The notes: generated from the letters alone by a model not told the origin. A stretch of DNA of 54,818 nt from Rhodobacteraceae bacterium 63075 (GCA_003417655.1 QVMW01000020.1:1-54818), one strand, 5' to 3'; positions 33,686 through 41,416 are shown, counted from the stretch's first letter. Program-made: numbers and translations.

Positions 33686-33715
33686 AGCAGGTGCGCGGTG
33701 GGGCTGCAGGCGTGA
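33686..33715 (+). repeat. Copy of the HTH/Rep-like gene 3' end (1)
   Basis: AGCAGGTGCGCGGTGGGGCT followed by GCAGGCGTGA matches the last 30 or so bases of the gene at 1413-2285, with small differences. Similarity ends at the stop codon. It lies between the abiEi-like gene and hipBA 1. Confidence 0.65.
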
Positions 33716-33729
33716 GTGAGGCTCGATTG

Positions 33730-33799
33730 ATACGCTCTAGCGTAAAAAATGGATATTTACGTTGCGGCGTAATTTTCTTTGATTTACGCTGTGCCGTAA
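33730..33799. promoter_or_regulatory. Three HipB-type operators, 27 bases apart
   Basis: Sixteen-base imperfect palindromes occur at 33730-33745 (ATACGCTCTAGCGTAA), 33757-33772 (TTACGTTGCGGCGTAA) and 33784-33799 (TTACGCTGTGCCGTAA). Each starts exactly 27 bases after the previous one. All lie directly upstream of hipB and end 13 bases before its ATG, next to AAGGAG (33800-33805). HipB proteins are known to bind several such operators cooperatively with HipA, giving tight autorepression. Confidence 0.8.
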
Positions 33800-33812
33800 A
33801 AGGAGCCGCATC

Positions 33813-34058
33813 ATGGACCTCACAGCACGAACGGCCGAGCAGATCGGCGAGGCACTCCGACGGACGCGCAAGGCGCGTGGCTGGACGCAAAGCGATATCA
33901 GCGCGCGCACGAATTTGCGCGTCGCGACGATTTCGTCGCTCGAGAATGGCGACACGGGAGCGAAGCTCGCAACGGTACTCGCCGTTATGTCGGCACTTGG
34001 ACTTGAGTTCCGATTGGTGGAGCGCGGTGGTTCGCTTGAGATCGAGGATATCTTCTGA
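33813..34058 (+). CDS. hipB: HipB-type antitoxin (module 1)
   Basis: An 81-residue XRE-family DNA-binding protein. The helix-turn-helix spans about 9-65 (GWTQSDISARTNLRVATISS), and the protein ends in a short flexible tail (LEIEDIF) that in HipB contacts HipA or targets the protein for degradation. The ATG at 33813 follows AAGGAG. Its stop overlaps the hipA start by one base (TGATG), a coupled arrangement seen again in module 2. Confidence 0.9.
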   Translation: MDLTARTAEQIGEALRRTRKARGWTQSDISARTNLRVATISSLENGDTGAKLATVLAVMSALGLEFRLVERGGSLEIEDIF

Positions 34059-35350
34059 TGGCGAAACGCGGGCGTAGTGGCACGATGCAGGTGCTTCTGA
34101 ATGGAAGGCTGGTGGGGGTCTTGCGTCTTGCAGGTTCAGGCGCAATCAGCTTCACATATGATCCGGACTGGCTGTCGTGGGAACACGCCATGCCGATCTC
34201 ACTCTCCCTGCCTTTGCGCGAAGAGGCGCACCAAGGCGGACCTGTAATCGCCTATTTGGAAAACCTGCTGCCCGACAGTCAGGCGATACGTGAACGTGTC
34301 GCCGCTCGAGTGCGCGCTGGAGGCACAGACGCATGGCACATGCTCGAAAAGATCGGGCGCGATTGCGTGGGGGCTTTGCAGTTTGTTTCGGGTGAGATCC
34401 CCGAAGTTGGTGCACTCGAGGGTGAGCCAGTATCTGAAGCGCAGATAGCGGATATGCTGCGTAACCTTGCAAGTGCTCCGCTTGGCTTGGATGAGGAAGA
34501 CGACTTCCGCATTTCCATCGCAGGGGCGCAGGAGAAAACGGCGCTGCTGCGCCATGAGGGCGCGTGGATACGTCCATCGGGACTTACCCCTACAACTCAT
34601 ATCTTAAAGACGCAGCTTGGCGTCCTGCCAGCGGGCATTGATTTGTCCGACAGCGTCGAGAACGAATATTTCTGCATGAGCCTTTGCCGTGCAATGGGCA
34701 TGGAAGTCGCGCCGGTCGAGATTGCTGATTTTGAAGACGTGCGGAGTTTTGTCGTGACGCGGTTTGACCGGCGCTGGACCAAAGATGGCCGGTTGATCCG
34801 CCTCCCGCAGGAAGACTTCTGCCAAGCGCTCACGGTCCCGCCCAGTCAGAAATACCAAATGGATGGCGGGCCAGGGATCACCGAAGGGATCGGGTTGCTA
34901 ACCGGTAGTGATGACCCCGAGGCGGATCAACGCGCCTTCTTCCGCGCGCAGGTGCTGTTTTGGCTGTTGGGGGCGACAGATGGGCACGCAAAGAACTCCA
35001 GCATTGCATTGCGCCCCGGAGGTTTCCGCATGACCCCGCTTTATGACGTGCTGAGCGCACAAAAAGCCGTGGATGACGGTCAAATTCGCCAAAACCGGAT
35101 GCGTCTCGCGATGGCGGTCGACGGGCACTACCGGATCAATGAGGTGGTCCCCCGCCATTTCCTGCAGACTGCGAAGGCGGCTGGTTTTGGTGTCGCGCTG
35201 GCGGAAGAGGTCTTGTCGGACATCGCGGCAGGACTTGAACCCGCCCTCGACAAGACACTAGCAGACCTGCCGGATGGGTTTCCACAGCCTTTGGCGGAAG
35301 CCATTGCCGCTGGCGTACGACGCCGGGCGATTTCCTTTCATGCCATATGA
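34058..35350 (+). CDS. hipA: HipA-type serine/threonine kinase toxin (module 1)
   Basis: A 430-residue kinase of full length. The N-terminal HipA_N domain (about 8-110) is followed by the glycine-rich loop ISIAGAQEKT with Ser153, the position autophosphorylated in E. coli HipA. The catalytic loop is LLGATDGHAKN with Asp308, and PLYD with Asp330 is the metal ligand. HipA phosphorylates aminoacyl-tRNA synthetases (GltX in E. coli), stopping translation and giving persistence. It is neutralised and co-repressed by HipB. The module looks intact. Confidence 0.92.
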   Translation: MAKRGRSGTMQVLLNGRLVGVLRLAGSGAISFTYDPDWLSWEHAMPISLSLPLREEAHQGGPVIAYLENLLPDSQAIRERVAARVRAGGTDAWHMLEKIGRDCVGALQFVSGEIPEVGALEGEPVSEAQIADMLRNLASAPLGLDEEDDFRISIAGAQEKTALLRHEGAWIRPSGLTPTTHILKTQLGVLPAGIDLSDSVENEYFCMSLCRAMGMEVAPVEIADFEDVRSFVVTRFDRRWTKDGRLIRLPQEDFCQALTVPPSQKYQMDGGPGITEGIGLLTGSDDPEADQRAFFRAQVLFWLLGATDGHAKNSSIALRPGGFRMTPLYDVLSAQKAVDDGQIRQNRMRLAMAVDGHYRINEVVPRHFLQTAKAAGFGVALAEEVLSDIAAGLEPALDKTLADLPDGFPQPLAEAIAAGVRRRAISFHAI

Positions 35351-35395
35351 TCCGCAGATTATATTTCCGCTTTATCGGCGGTAAATCATAGCTTC

Positions 35396-35443
35396 AAAGC
35401 AGGTGACGCCTGAGCAGGTGTGCGCGGGGGGCTGTAGGCGTGA
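35396..35443 (+). repeat. Copy of the HTH/Rep-like gene 3' end (2)
   Basis: The 48 bases starting AAAGCAGGTGACGCCTGAGC and ending AGGCGTGA match bases 2237-2285, the last 16 codons of the HTH gene, with a few changes. Similarity stops at the TGA. It lies between hipBA module 1 and the XRE/HipA-like pair. The remaining interval 35351-35678 has no gene. Confidence 0.75.
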
Positions 35444-35617
35444 CGTTCGAAGGCAGGGACCGCAGTCGTTCCGCGCGAGCAGACGCGTTGTGTGAGTGTG
35501 GTGAAGTGATCGGGTTGTGTTTCGTGATGGTAACCTTAATTTTCTCAATGTCATACTGAGATAACATAAGATGTGGCTAGTGTGGCGGCGTTGGGTTATG
35601 GAGCTAAGCGGTGAAAA

Positions 35618-35646
35618 TTGACATTAATGTTTTATCAGAGTAACAA
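35618..35646 (+). promoter_or_regulatory. Probable promoter of the XRE/HipA-like pair
   Basis: TTGACA (35618-35623), a 17-base spacer and TAACAA (35641-35646) give a good sigma-70 match. The expected RNA start at about 35652 lies 27 bases before the ATG at 35679 and excludes an upstream ATG at 35646, supporting the shorter antitoxin. Confidence 0.55.
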
Positions 35647-35678
35647 TGATGAACTTAGTGGTGCTTGGAGATATCATT

Positions 35679-35981
35679 ATGGCTGTTCCCATCAAAATGC
35701 CCAGAGCGGCCCGTAAGGAGCTCGCGACACTTGGGGAAAACATCCGTGTTGCTCGACTGCGCCGCAAACTGACCGCTGAGATTGTCGCGCAGCGCGCTGG
35801 CACAACGCGGCAGACCATTGCCAAGATCGAAAGCGGGAACCCCGCAGTCAAGATCGGCACTTACGTTGCTGTATTGCAGGCGCTTGGCCTTCTGAAAGGC
35901 TGGGGTGACCTGGATGACCCGGTTGGTGAGCAGATGGCCCTGGATGACCTCCCGCAGCGCGCGAGATTGAAAAATGGTTGA
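35679..35981 (+). CDS. XRE-family antitoxin of HipA-like pair
   Basis: A 100-residue protein starting at ATG 35679, with TTGGAG eight bases upstream. The helix-turn-helix (about 18-75) includes LTAEIVAQRAGTTRQTIAKIE. The C-terminal tail is short and charged. It overlaps the kinase-like gene by eight bases. In such pairs the XRE protein represses the operon and neutralises the kinase. It differs clearly from the two HipB proteins in the window. Confidence 0.83.
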   Translation: MAVPIKMPRAARKELATLGENIRVARLRRKLTAEIVAQRAGTTRQTIAKIESGNPAVKIGTYVAVLQALGLLKGWGDLDDPVGEQMALDDLPQRARLKNG

Positions 35982-37194
35982 GGTCTGGATCGACTGGAAT
36001 GGGCTGAAACGGGTTGGCACGCTCCACCGCACAGCCGGGCGCGGCCGAGAGCGGGTGTCGTTTACCTATCATGACGACTGGCTTGCTGACGAAAACGCCT
36101 TCGGGCTTTCCCCGGACATGCCTCTCGTCAAAGGGCAATTCGTGCCTGAGGCCGGGCAGGACATGCTGGCACCGCTGGGGGATTCTGCCCCTGATACCTG
36201 GGGCAGAACGGTGATGCGGCGCTATGAGGGGCGCATGGCAGAGGCCGACGGGCGACGTCCGAGAACGCTGCAAGAAACCGACTACCTGCTTGGGGTGAAT
36301 GATGAGACCCGTTTGGGTGCGCTGCGCTTCAAGGTTGATGGCGACTTTCAAGCGCGCAAGGGCATAGGTGTGCCCGCCCTCGTGAGCCTCGGGGATTTGC
36401 TTCATGCGTCTCAGCGCGTTCTGCGTGGGGAAGAGACTGCCGAGGATCTTCAAATGCTGTTTGCACCGGGAAGTTCTCTGGGCGGCGCTCGGCCGAAGGC
36501 CAGCATCCTCGACCAACACGGTCGTCTTTCTGTTGCGAAGTTCCCGAAAGAGACGGACACCTATTGCGTGGAACGCTGGGAAGCCATCGCACTGGAGTTG
36601 GCAAGACGCGCCGGAATCACGGTTTCGGATCACACGCTTGAGATGGTTGGCGACAAGCAGGTTTTCTTGTCCCATCGGTTTGACCGGAATGATGACGGCA
36701 GGATCCCGTTTATTTCAGCCATGGCGATGCTGGGCGGCAAAGATGGTGAAAGCTACAGCTATTTGGACCTGGCCGATATTATCACGTCAGAAAGCGTGAC
36801 GCCCGATCAAGACCGAGAGGAACTCTACCGGCGGGTCGCCTTTTCCATTCTTGTGACAAACCTCGATGACCACATGCGTAATCATGGGTTCCTGCGGGGG
36901 CGTGGCGGCTGGCACCTCTCACCGGCCTACGACATCAACCCTGTGCCGAACCAACCACGCGTGCTTCAGAGCTACGTCGATGACGACAATCCGGATGCCA
37001 GTATCGCCATGCACCGCGCGCAACATGAGTCCTATCTACTCGAACGCGGGGAGGCAGATCGCATCATTGCAGAGGTGGCTGAAGCGACGATGGCTTGGCG
37101 TGACGTTGCCCGCGCCTTGGGCGCTCCGGAGAGGGAGGTCAAGGAGATGGCGACAGCCTTCGAGCACGAGGAAGCGGATTTGGCGCGAGCATAG
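35974..37194 (+). CDS. HipA-domain kinase toxin, divergent subfamily
   Basis: A 406-residue HipA-family protein unlike modules 1 and 2. A HipA_N-like start (VEVWIDWNGLKRVGTLHRT) is followed by the loop GSSLGGARPKAS (about 166-177), the catalytic NLDDHMRNHG (about 296-305, Asp298/Asp299) and LSPAYDINP as the metal-binding motif. SSLGGARPK is typical of the widespread HipA-like group whose targets are mostly unknown. It is expected to be a Ser/Thr kinase that slows growth when free of its antitoxin. Apparently intact. Confidence 0.88.
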   Translation: MVEVWIDWNGLKRVGTLHRTAGRGRERVSFTYHDDWLADENAFGLSPDMPLVKGQFVPEAGQDMLAPLGDSAPDTWGRTVMRRYEGRMAEADGRRPRTLQETDYLLGVNDETRLGALRFKVDGDFQARKGIGVPALVSLGDLLHASQRVLRGEETAEDLQMLFAPGSSLGGARPKASILDQHGRLSVAKFPKETDTYCVERWEAIALELARRAGITVSDHTLEMVGDKQVFLSHRFDRNDDGRIPFISAMAMLGGKDGESYSYLDLADIITSESVTPDQDREELYRRVAFSILVTNLDDHMRNHGFLRGRGGWHLSPAYDINPVPNQPRVLQSYVDDDNPDASIAMHRAQHESYLLERGEADRIIAEVAEATMAWRDVARALGAPEREVKEMATAFEHEEADLARA

Positions 37195-37217
37195 AATTAT
37201 TAGAAAGGTACAATAAA

Positions 37218-37853
37218 ATGAAGAAACCAGCATCACTTCCCGCGCTTGATGAGTTCGGGCGCGTACAGCTCTCAAAAACCTTTTTCATGCGCGATTTCCT
37301 ATATAGCGAAATCGGTCATCTTCACGGGCTCTCAAATATTCCAGATGAGCCAGACCTTGCGATCAAAGCAGGCAAGAAAATTGGTGAGAATTTGTTAGAG
37401 CCGCTTCAAGATCGGTTTGGGCGATTGGCAATCCGGTCTGCCTACCGATCCAAGGAGGTGAATGGTTTCGGGAATGCGCAGCAAAAGGCTAAAAAAAGCG
37501 GGTATACCTGCGCTTCGAACGAAAAAAACTACGGCCATCATATTTGGGACGAGCGCGACAAAGACGGTCATATTGGAGCAACTGTCTGCCTTGTCGTGCC
37601 CTCCTTCATTCCTTTGTATGATCGCGGTGTGAGCTGGAAGGCGCTCGCTTGGTGGGTCCATGACAATCTTCCCTATGGCAGTATGTATTTCTTTCCTAAA
37701 AATGCTGCATTCAACTTGCGCTGGTGCGAGGTGCCGGAGCGCCGGATCGACAGTTATATCAAGCCTGACAATGGTACGCTTACCAAGCCTGGTATGCCTA
37801 ATAATGAAGGCGACCATTCCCCAGAATATGCTACTTTGTCCGAAATTTTATGA
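37218..37853 (+). CDS. Hypothetical protein with possible M15-type peptidase fold
   Basis: A 211-residue protein starting 23 bases after the kinase gene, with a purine-rich site (AGAAAGG). The first half, RDFLYSEIGHLHGLSNIPDE then LLEPLQDRFGRLAIRSAYRS, resembles the N-terminus of M15-type D-Ala-D-Ala carboxypeptidases and phage endolysins. A His/Asp cluster (NYGHHIWDERDKDGH) could be the zinc site but does not follow the usual spacing. No signal peptide. It may be co-transcribed with the HipA-like pair. A peptidoglycan or other hydrolase role is uncertain. Confidence 0.45.
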   Translation: MKKPASLPALDEFGRVQLSKTFFMRDFLYSEIGHLHGLSNIPDEPDLAIKAGKKIGENLLEPLQDRFGRLAIRSAYRSKEVNGFGNAQQKAKKSGYTCASNEKNYGHHIWDERDKDGHIGATVCLVVPSFIPLYDRGVSWKALAWWVHDNLPYGSMYFFPKNAAFNLRWCEVPERRIDSYIKPDNGTLTKPGMPNNEGDHSPEYATLSEIL

Positions 37854-38077
37854 GGTGAACCACGTTTAAGTTTAAGCTATGCCATCCTTCGATCCATCGC
37901 CGTGTTTCTGATTGCTGAACATAAGCGGGCATCCGTGTCAGACGCGGTGCAAGCCCCGCTTCAACGAGAAAATTCCCCTGCGCCAGCGCATTCCTCGCGA
38001 GGCAAGTTTCTCGCTGACAGCCCCTTGGTGCCAGCTTTGGTCATGTTCATCGAAACACTCAAAGTGAGGATCAAAAA

Positions 38078-38275
38078 ATGGCTACTCAAACTCTGAAACT
38101 GAATGTCAATTCCGGCGAAAAAGACGGCAAGAACTTCTGGGACCGCTGCGGCGTGCTCTTCGTCAACACCGACGACAGTGGCAACATCACTTCGATCAAC
38201 GTCAAACACAGCATGTTTCCCGACGTCGAAATGGTCGCCTTCCCACGCCGCGATGAAGATCCGGTCACCGAGTAA
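38078..38275 (+). CDS. Small hypothetical protein, probable element backbone gene
   Basis: A 65-residue protein with GTGAGG about ten bases before the ATG. It is beta-rich, with alternating polar strands (TLKLNVNSGEKDGKNFWDRC and GNITSINVKHS) and an acidic tail (RRDEDPVTE). I do not recognise a named family. A second copy of its last 18 codons at 39083-39139 shows that it was involved in a duplication or exchange. A good terminator follows. The 220 bases upstream (37854-38077) contain no gene. Confidence 0.6.
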   Translation: MATQTLKLNVNSGEKDGKNFWDRCGVLFVNTDDSGNITSINVKHSMFPDVEMVAFPRRDEDPVTE

Positions 38276-38286
38276 CGTCAGAGCCG

Positions 38287-38313
38287 GGGCGGGGTTCCCG
38301 CCCTAGCTTTCTT
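38287..38313 (+). terminator. Rho-independent terminator
   Basis: GGGCGGG (38287-38293), a three-base loop GTT and CCCGCCC (38297-38303) form a very stable stem, followed by the T-rich TAGCTTTCTT. It ends the transcript of the 65-residue gene 12 bases after its stop. Confidence 0.75.
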
Positions 38314-38481
38314 CTGGGGCGATAGAACTAAGCTGTAGTTCGGCTTTCAGGTGAAATTTCGTGGGCATGGCAGATTGATTTCTGCGGTATTCACTTCGCT
38401 ATCGGCTGGAATGTAAGGGTGTATTCGCACCTCGTCGTCAGTGCCCTTGGGTTCCCGATCATGGTCGGCTAGGTTTTCGAG

Positions 38482-39012
38482 ATGTGTAGGTACGCCGCTG
38501 ATTTCAGATTTGTCGATGTACATCCAAAAGTTCTGCTGGTCGGGGCCTGCCCTGGACGTGAAGAAGAACGGGACGGACGGCCTTTCGCCGGGCAGTCCGG
38601 ACAAAATCTTGAAATCATGCTGCGACGCTTGCAGGTCCTGCATCCGCTGGTTTTTCCATCGCCGCAACTGGATGCCTACAGCTTAGTCAATGCACATTCA
38701 CTGCCAAGATATCCCGAGCGCGAGGGATATGATGGGAGCACGCAGCCACGCAAACACGACGTTCTGGCACCCGAGAACCGAGCCAGGCTCATTGTCCGTT
38801 TGCAACGCGTTCAGCCCGAAATCATCGTTTATTTGGGAAAGGCGGCACAGTTCGCCCACGAAGTGTTTGAAGCGCATATTCCTGACATAAGAGCCTACCG
38901 AACAGGGCACCCATCAACCCAAGCCTGGAATACTCCGCGCCAATATCGAGGCATGCCGCGAGAAGAAAAAATCCGCAGCTGGGCTGAAGACCAATTCGCT
39001 ACAGTTGAGTGA
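38482..39012 (+). CDS. Uracil-DNA glycosylase-like protein
   Basis: A 176-residue cytoplasmic protein of the uracil-DNA glycosylase superfamily. The first active-site motif appears as GACPGREEERDGRPFAGQSG, close to the family 4/5 pattern G-x-x-PG-x-x-E...PF-x-G-x-SG. A later YRTGHPSTQ corresponds to the HPS motif. The FeS-cluster cysteines of family 4 enzymes are not present. Such proteins remove uracil or other damaged bases; some small members occur in mobile and defence loci with unknown substrates. It stands between two copies of the 65-residue gene's tail, so it looks like inserted cargo. Confidence 0.7.
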   Translation: MCRYAADFRFVDVHPKVLLVGACPGREEERDGRPFAGQSGQNLEIMLRRLQVLHPLVFPSPQLDAYSLVNAHSLPRYPEREGYDGSTQPRKHDVLAPENRARLIVRLQRVQPEIIVYLGKAAQFAHEVFEAHIPDIRAYRTGHPSTQAWNTPRQYRGMPREEKIRSWAEDQFATVE

Positions 39013-39082
39013 AGACGGCGGACGGCCCAAAGCTTACGAAATTGGGCTGCCTCTGTTCTGAGGTCGAACTCCCGATAGGACC

Positions 39083-39139
39083 CCCGACGTCGAAATGGTC
39101 GCCCTTCCGCGCCGGGACGAAGATCCAGTCACCGAGTGA
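39083..39139 (+). repeat. Copy of the 65-residue gene 3' end
   Basis: The 57 bases starting CCCGACGTCGAAATGGTCGC and ending CCGAGTGA repeat the last 18 codons of the gene at 38078-38275 with about eight differences, mostly silent. Similarity ends at the stop codon. The uracil-glycosylase-like gene lies between the two copies and hipAB 2 follows. Confidence 0.8.
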
Positions 39140-39160
39140 CCTGAGCGCCAAGACGGCTGT

Positions 39161-40480
39161 TTAGTCTACAGCTGCCAGATCGAGTCCGGGCAGGCGGTCC
39201 GTGACACACTCGCTCACAGCATCAACAACGGACGTCGTGAAGTCCTTCGGCAGATTGGCATTTGCTGATTCAAGCGCCTTTGGCGCGCATACCGTGATCT
39301 CTTCGATGATCGCCATTGCTCGTTTTTTGGACATGCCGGAACGCATGGCCGTTTGCACGAAATGCCGCCCGTGAATCTGATCGAAGCGGTAATGGCGGTT
39401 CTTGCCGACCGACATTGCCATCTTCATCTGCTTGCGCTCGATCTGGCGGGCGTTCAGCGCTGCCTGAGCCGTCAAAATGTCATAGAGCGGGGTCATGCGG
39501 TAGCTGCCGCCAGGGCTCAGGAACACGCTGAAATTCTTGGCGTGCCCGTCTGTGGCCCCGATTAGCCAGAAGATGAGCTGCGCTTTCAGGAAAGTCTCCT
39601 GGTCCTCCATCGGCGTATCGCTGCCCTTGAACAGGTCCAGCACATCGACCATGCCCGGCCCGCCTTCATTCTGGTATTTCAGGGTCGGGGGGACAGACAG
39701 TGCCTGGCAGCAATCTTCCTGCGGCAGGCGCAGCAGGCGCCCGTCCTTTGTCCAGCGCCGGTCGAAGCGTTCGATCACGAGCGCTTTGGTGTCGCCGAAG
39801 GTTTCGATGGTGGCCGTGTTGACCGGCAGGCCAAAGGCTTCCGTCAGTTTCAGGCAGTAATATTCATTCTCGACGCTGTCGGACAAGTCGATGCCGCCGG
39901 GCAGCGCGCCGATCTGCGTCTTCAATATATGTGTGGTCGGTGTTGTGCCGTGGGGCTTGATCCAGCCGGCTTCGTGGTAAAGCAGGGCGGTTTTTTCCTG
40001 TGCCCCGGCCACGGATATGCGGAATGCGTCATCACTGCTCAGGCCGAGCGGGGCCTGGCTCAAACCGTTGAGAATTTTTTCGATGGCGGCGGCATCGACG
40101 GGCTCGCCCTCCAGGTTGCTCGTACTGTCCGGCGCCGCGTCATCTCCAGTGATGAATTGTAGTGCGCCCACGCAGTCATGGCCGATCCTCGCCAGCAGGC
40201 TGTAGGCGTCAATCCCCCGTGCGCCGACCTTTTCGGCGACGAGGCGGCGCAGCTTGTCCGAGTCCGGCAGGAGGTTCTCGAAAACGGCAGCCACCGGTTC
40301 GCCACGGTAGGGTGTCTCGCGTAACGGCAATGACAGGGAGACCGGCAGGGCATGCTCCCAGCCCAGCCAGTCTTCATGATAGGTAAAGCTGATCGCGCCG
40401 CTGGCTTCGCGGCTCAGCGTACCGACGCGGCGGTTGTTCAGATACACGCGCAGCGGTGCATAGGCTGGGCGCCGTCCCAT
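39161..40480 (-). CDS. hipA: HipA-type serine/threonine kinase toxin (module 2)
   Basis: A 439-residue kinase closely related to module 1 (the HipA_N start, EHALPVSLSLPLRE, GALQFITGD and ERFDRRWTKDGR align directly). The glycine-rich loop ISVAGAQEKT holds Ser156, the catalytic loop LIGATDGHAKN holds Asp311, and PLYDILTA provides the metal Asp. Full length, with all key residues, so probably active. Its start overlaps the hipB stop by one base (TGATG), as in module 1. Two related modules in opposite orientation lie within 7 kb. Confidence 0.92.
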   Translation of the reverse strand: MGRRPAYAPLRVYLNNRRVGTLSREASGAISFTYHEDWLGWEHALPVSLSLPLRETPYRGEPVAAVFENLLPDSDKLRRLVAEKVGARGIDAYSLLARIGHDCVGALQFITGDDAAPDSTSNLEGEPVDAAAIEKILNGLSQAPLGLSSDDAFRISVAGAQEKTALLYHEAGWIKPHGTTPTTHILKTQIGALPGGIDLSDSVENEYYCLKLTEAFGLPVNTATIETFGDTKALVIERFDRRWTKDGRLLRLPQEDCCQALSVPPTLKYQNEGGPGMVDVLDLFKGSDTPMEDQETFLKAQLIFWLIGATDGHAKNFSVFLSPGGSYRMTPLYDILTAQAALNARQIERKQMKMAMSVGKNRHYRFDQIHGRHFVQTAMRSGMSKKRAMAIIEEITVCAPKALESANANLPKDFTTSVVDAVSECVTDRLPGLDLAAVD

Positions 40481-40731
40481 CAGAACAGCTCCTCGATATC
40501 CTGCCCCGCGCCCTTGGAGCGCTCTCCAACCCTGAATTCAAGGTCTAGGGCAGCGAGGACGGCGAGGATCGAGTCGAGCTTTGCGGGTTTGTCGCCTTTC
40601 TCGATCACGGAGATCGTGCCCTGGCGGAGGCCGGCGCGTTCGGCGAGGTCGGACTGTGTCCAGTCGCGCTGCTTGCGCGCGCGCTGGATGATGGTGCCGA
40701 TCTGCTTTGGTGTGCGTGCAAGGGTACTCAT
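40480..40731 (-). CDS. hipB: HipB-type antitoxin (module 2)
   Basis: An 83-residue XRE-family protein with the helix-turn-helix RDWTQSDLAERAGLRQGTIS and a short acidic tail (GQDIEELF). I take the ATG at 40731: the longer frame from 40749 would run through the operator palindrome at 40741-40756. It represses its own operon with HipA through the operator array and neutralises the kinase. Confidence 0.88.
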   Translation of the reverse strand: MSTLARTPKQIGTIIQRARKQRDWTQSDLAERAGLRQGTISVIEKGDKPAKLDSILAVLAALDLEFRVGERSKGAGQDIEELF

Positions 40732-40740
40732 GCAGTAAAT

Positions 40741-40837
40741 ATACGCCATAGCGTATATATTGTCAATATACGGTAGAACGGATAATTTTCAATTATGCGC
40801 TGAAGCGCATAAACCGGAATTATCTGCTGGAGCGTAT
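40741..40837. promoter_or_regulatory. Four HipB-type operator slots, 27 bases apart
   Basis: Sixteen-base sites start at 40741 (ATACGCCATAGCGTAT, perfect palindrome arms), 40768 (ATACGGTAGAACGGAT, degenerate), 40795 (ATGCGCTGAAGCGCAT, strong) and 40822 (ATCTGCTGGAGCGTAT, partial). The step is exactly 27 bases throughout, the same as before module 1. The first lies nine bases from the hipB ATG. The array covers the whole promoter region. Confidence 0.8.
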
Positions 40838-41416
40838 AGAAGCTTCGGAGCTCTTTGGGAAACGTTGATCCGGTGTACCGACAGGGCACAAGATGGATGA
40901 AATTCAAAGAGCTTTGCGTCTCACCAGCAAAGAAGGAGGGGCAGGAAAAAGCTCACCGGCGCGGACGTGGCCTGCTGGACCATGACATAAAGCGCGACAC
41001 AGATCGAGCATCAGCACCGGTATCTAGCTGGTCCTGATTATCATGGCAGGCGGGGAAAGCCTTCCCCTCGCTGCAACTCGCCGCTGGCGGTTTTCCGCGA
41101 CCCCTTCCAGCGGGGACACCCCCGCAACGCCCCGTTCCATTCTTTGAAAAGAATGCGTTTGGTCCGTCCTGGATGGACCAAATTGACGAATGGAAAAGCG
41201 CTGCCGCCACGACAAGGCTCGGGAGCCCTCCAGCAAAGCAGGGCGGGCGCCGGTGCCCTGCATCGTCTCCGCCGCCGCACCCCCATCAGCAAGTGAGGGG
41301 TGACGGACGGCTCCGGCGAAGCAGGGCGATAGGTTCTTGTGAGCCTGCGAAAACCTATCATGATGATGGTGCCCCACAGCGTAAAGGGTGCCGCGGATGT
41401 GCAAGGGCGGCGCGTT
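40838..41416. other. Long gene-free, structured GC-rich region
   Basis: No frame here shows protein character on either strand, although several stay open because of the high GC content. It contains tight inverted repeats: CATTCTTT/AAAGAATG with a two-base loop (41138-41155) and GATAGGTT/AACCTATC (41328-41359), plus several CCC/GGG stems between 41090 and 41310. Similar structured stretches occur next to conjugation or partition genes of mobile elements, but none is left here. It separates the toxin-antitoxin block from the phosphorothioation locus and may be a junction or a remnant transfer or control region. Confidence 0.45.

Noticed and set aside
41024..41404. A 126-codon minus-strand frame in the GC-rich region, and overlapping frames on both strands.
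   Set aside because: Composition is that of a random high-GC open frame, and strong inverted repeats cross it.
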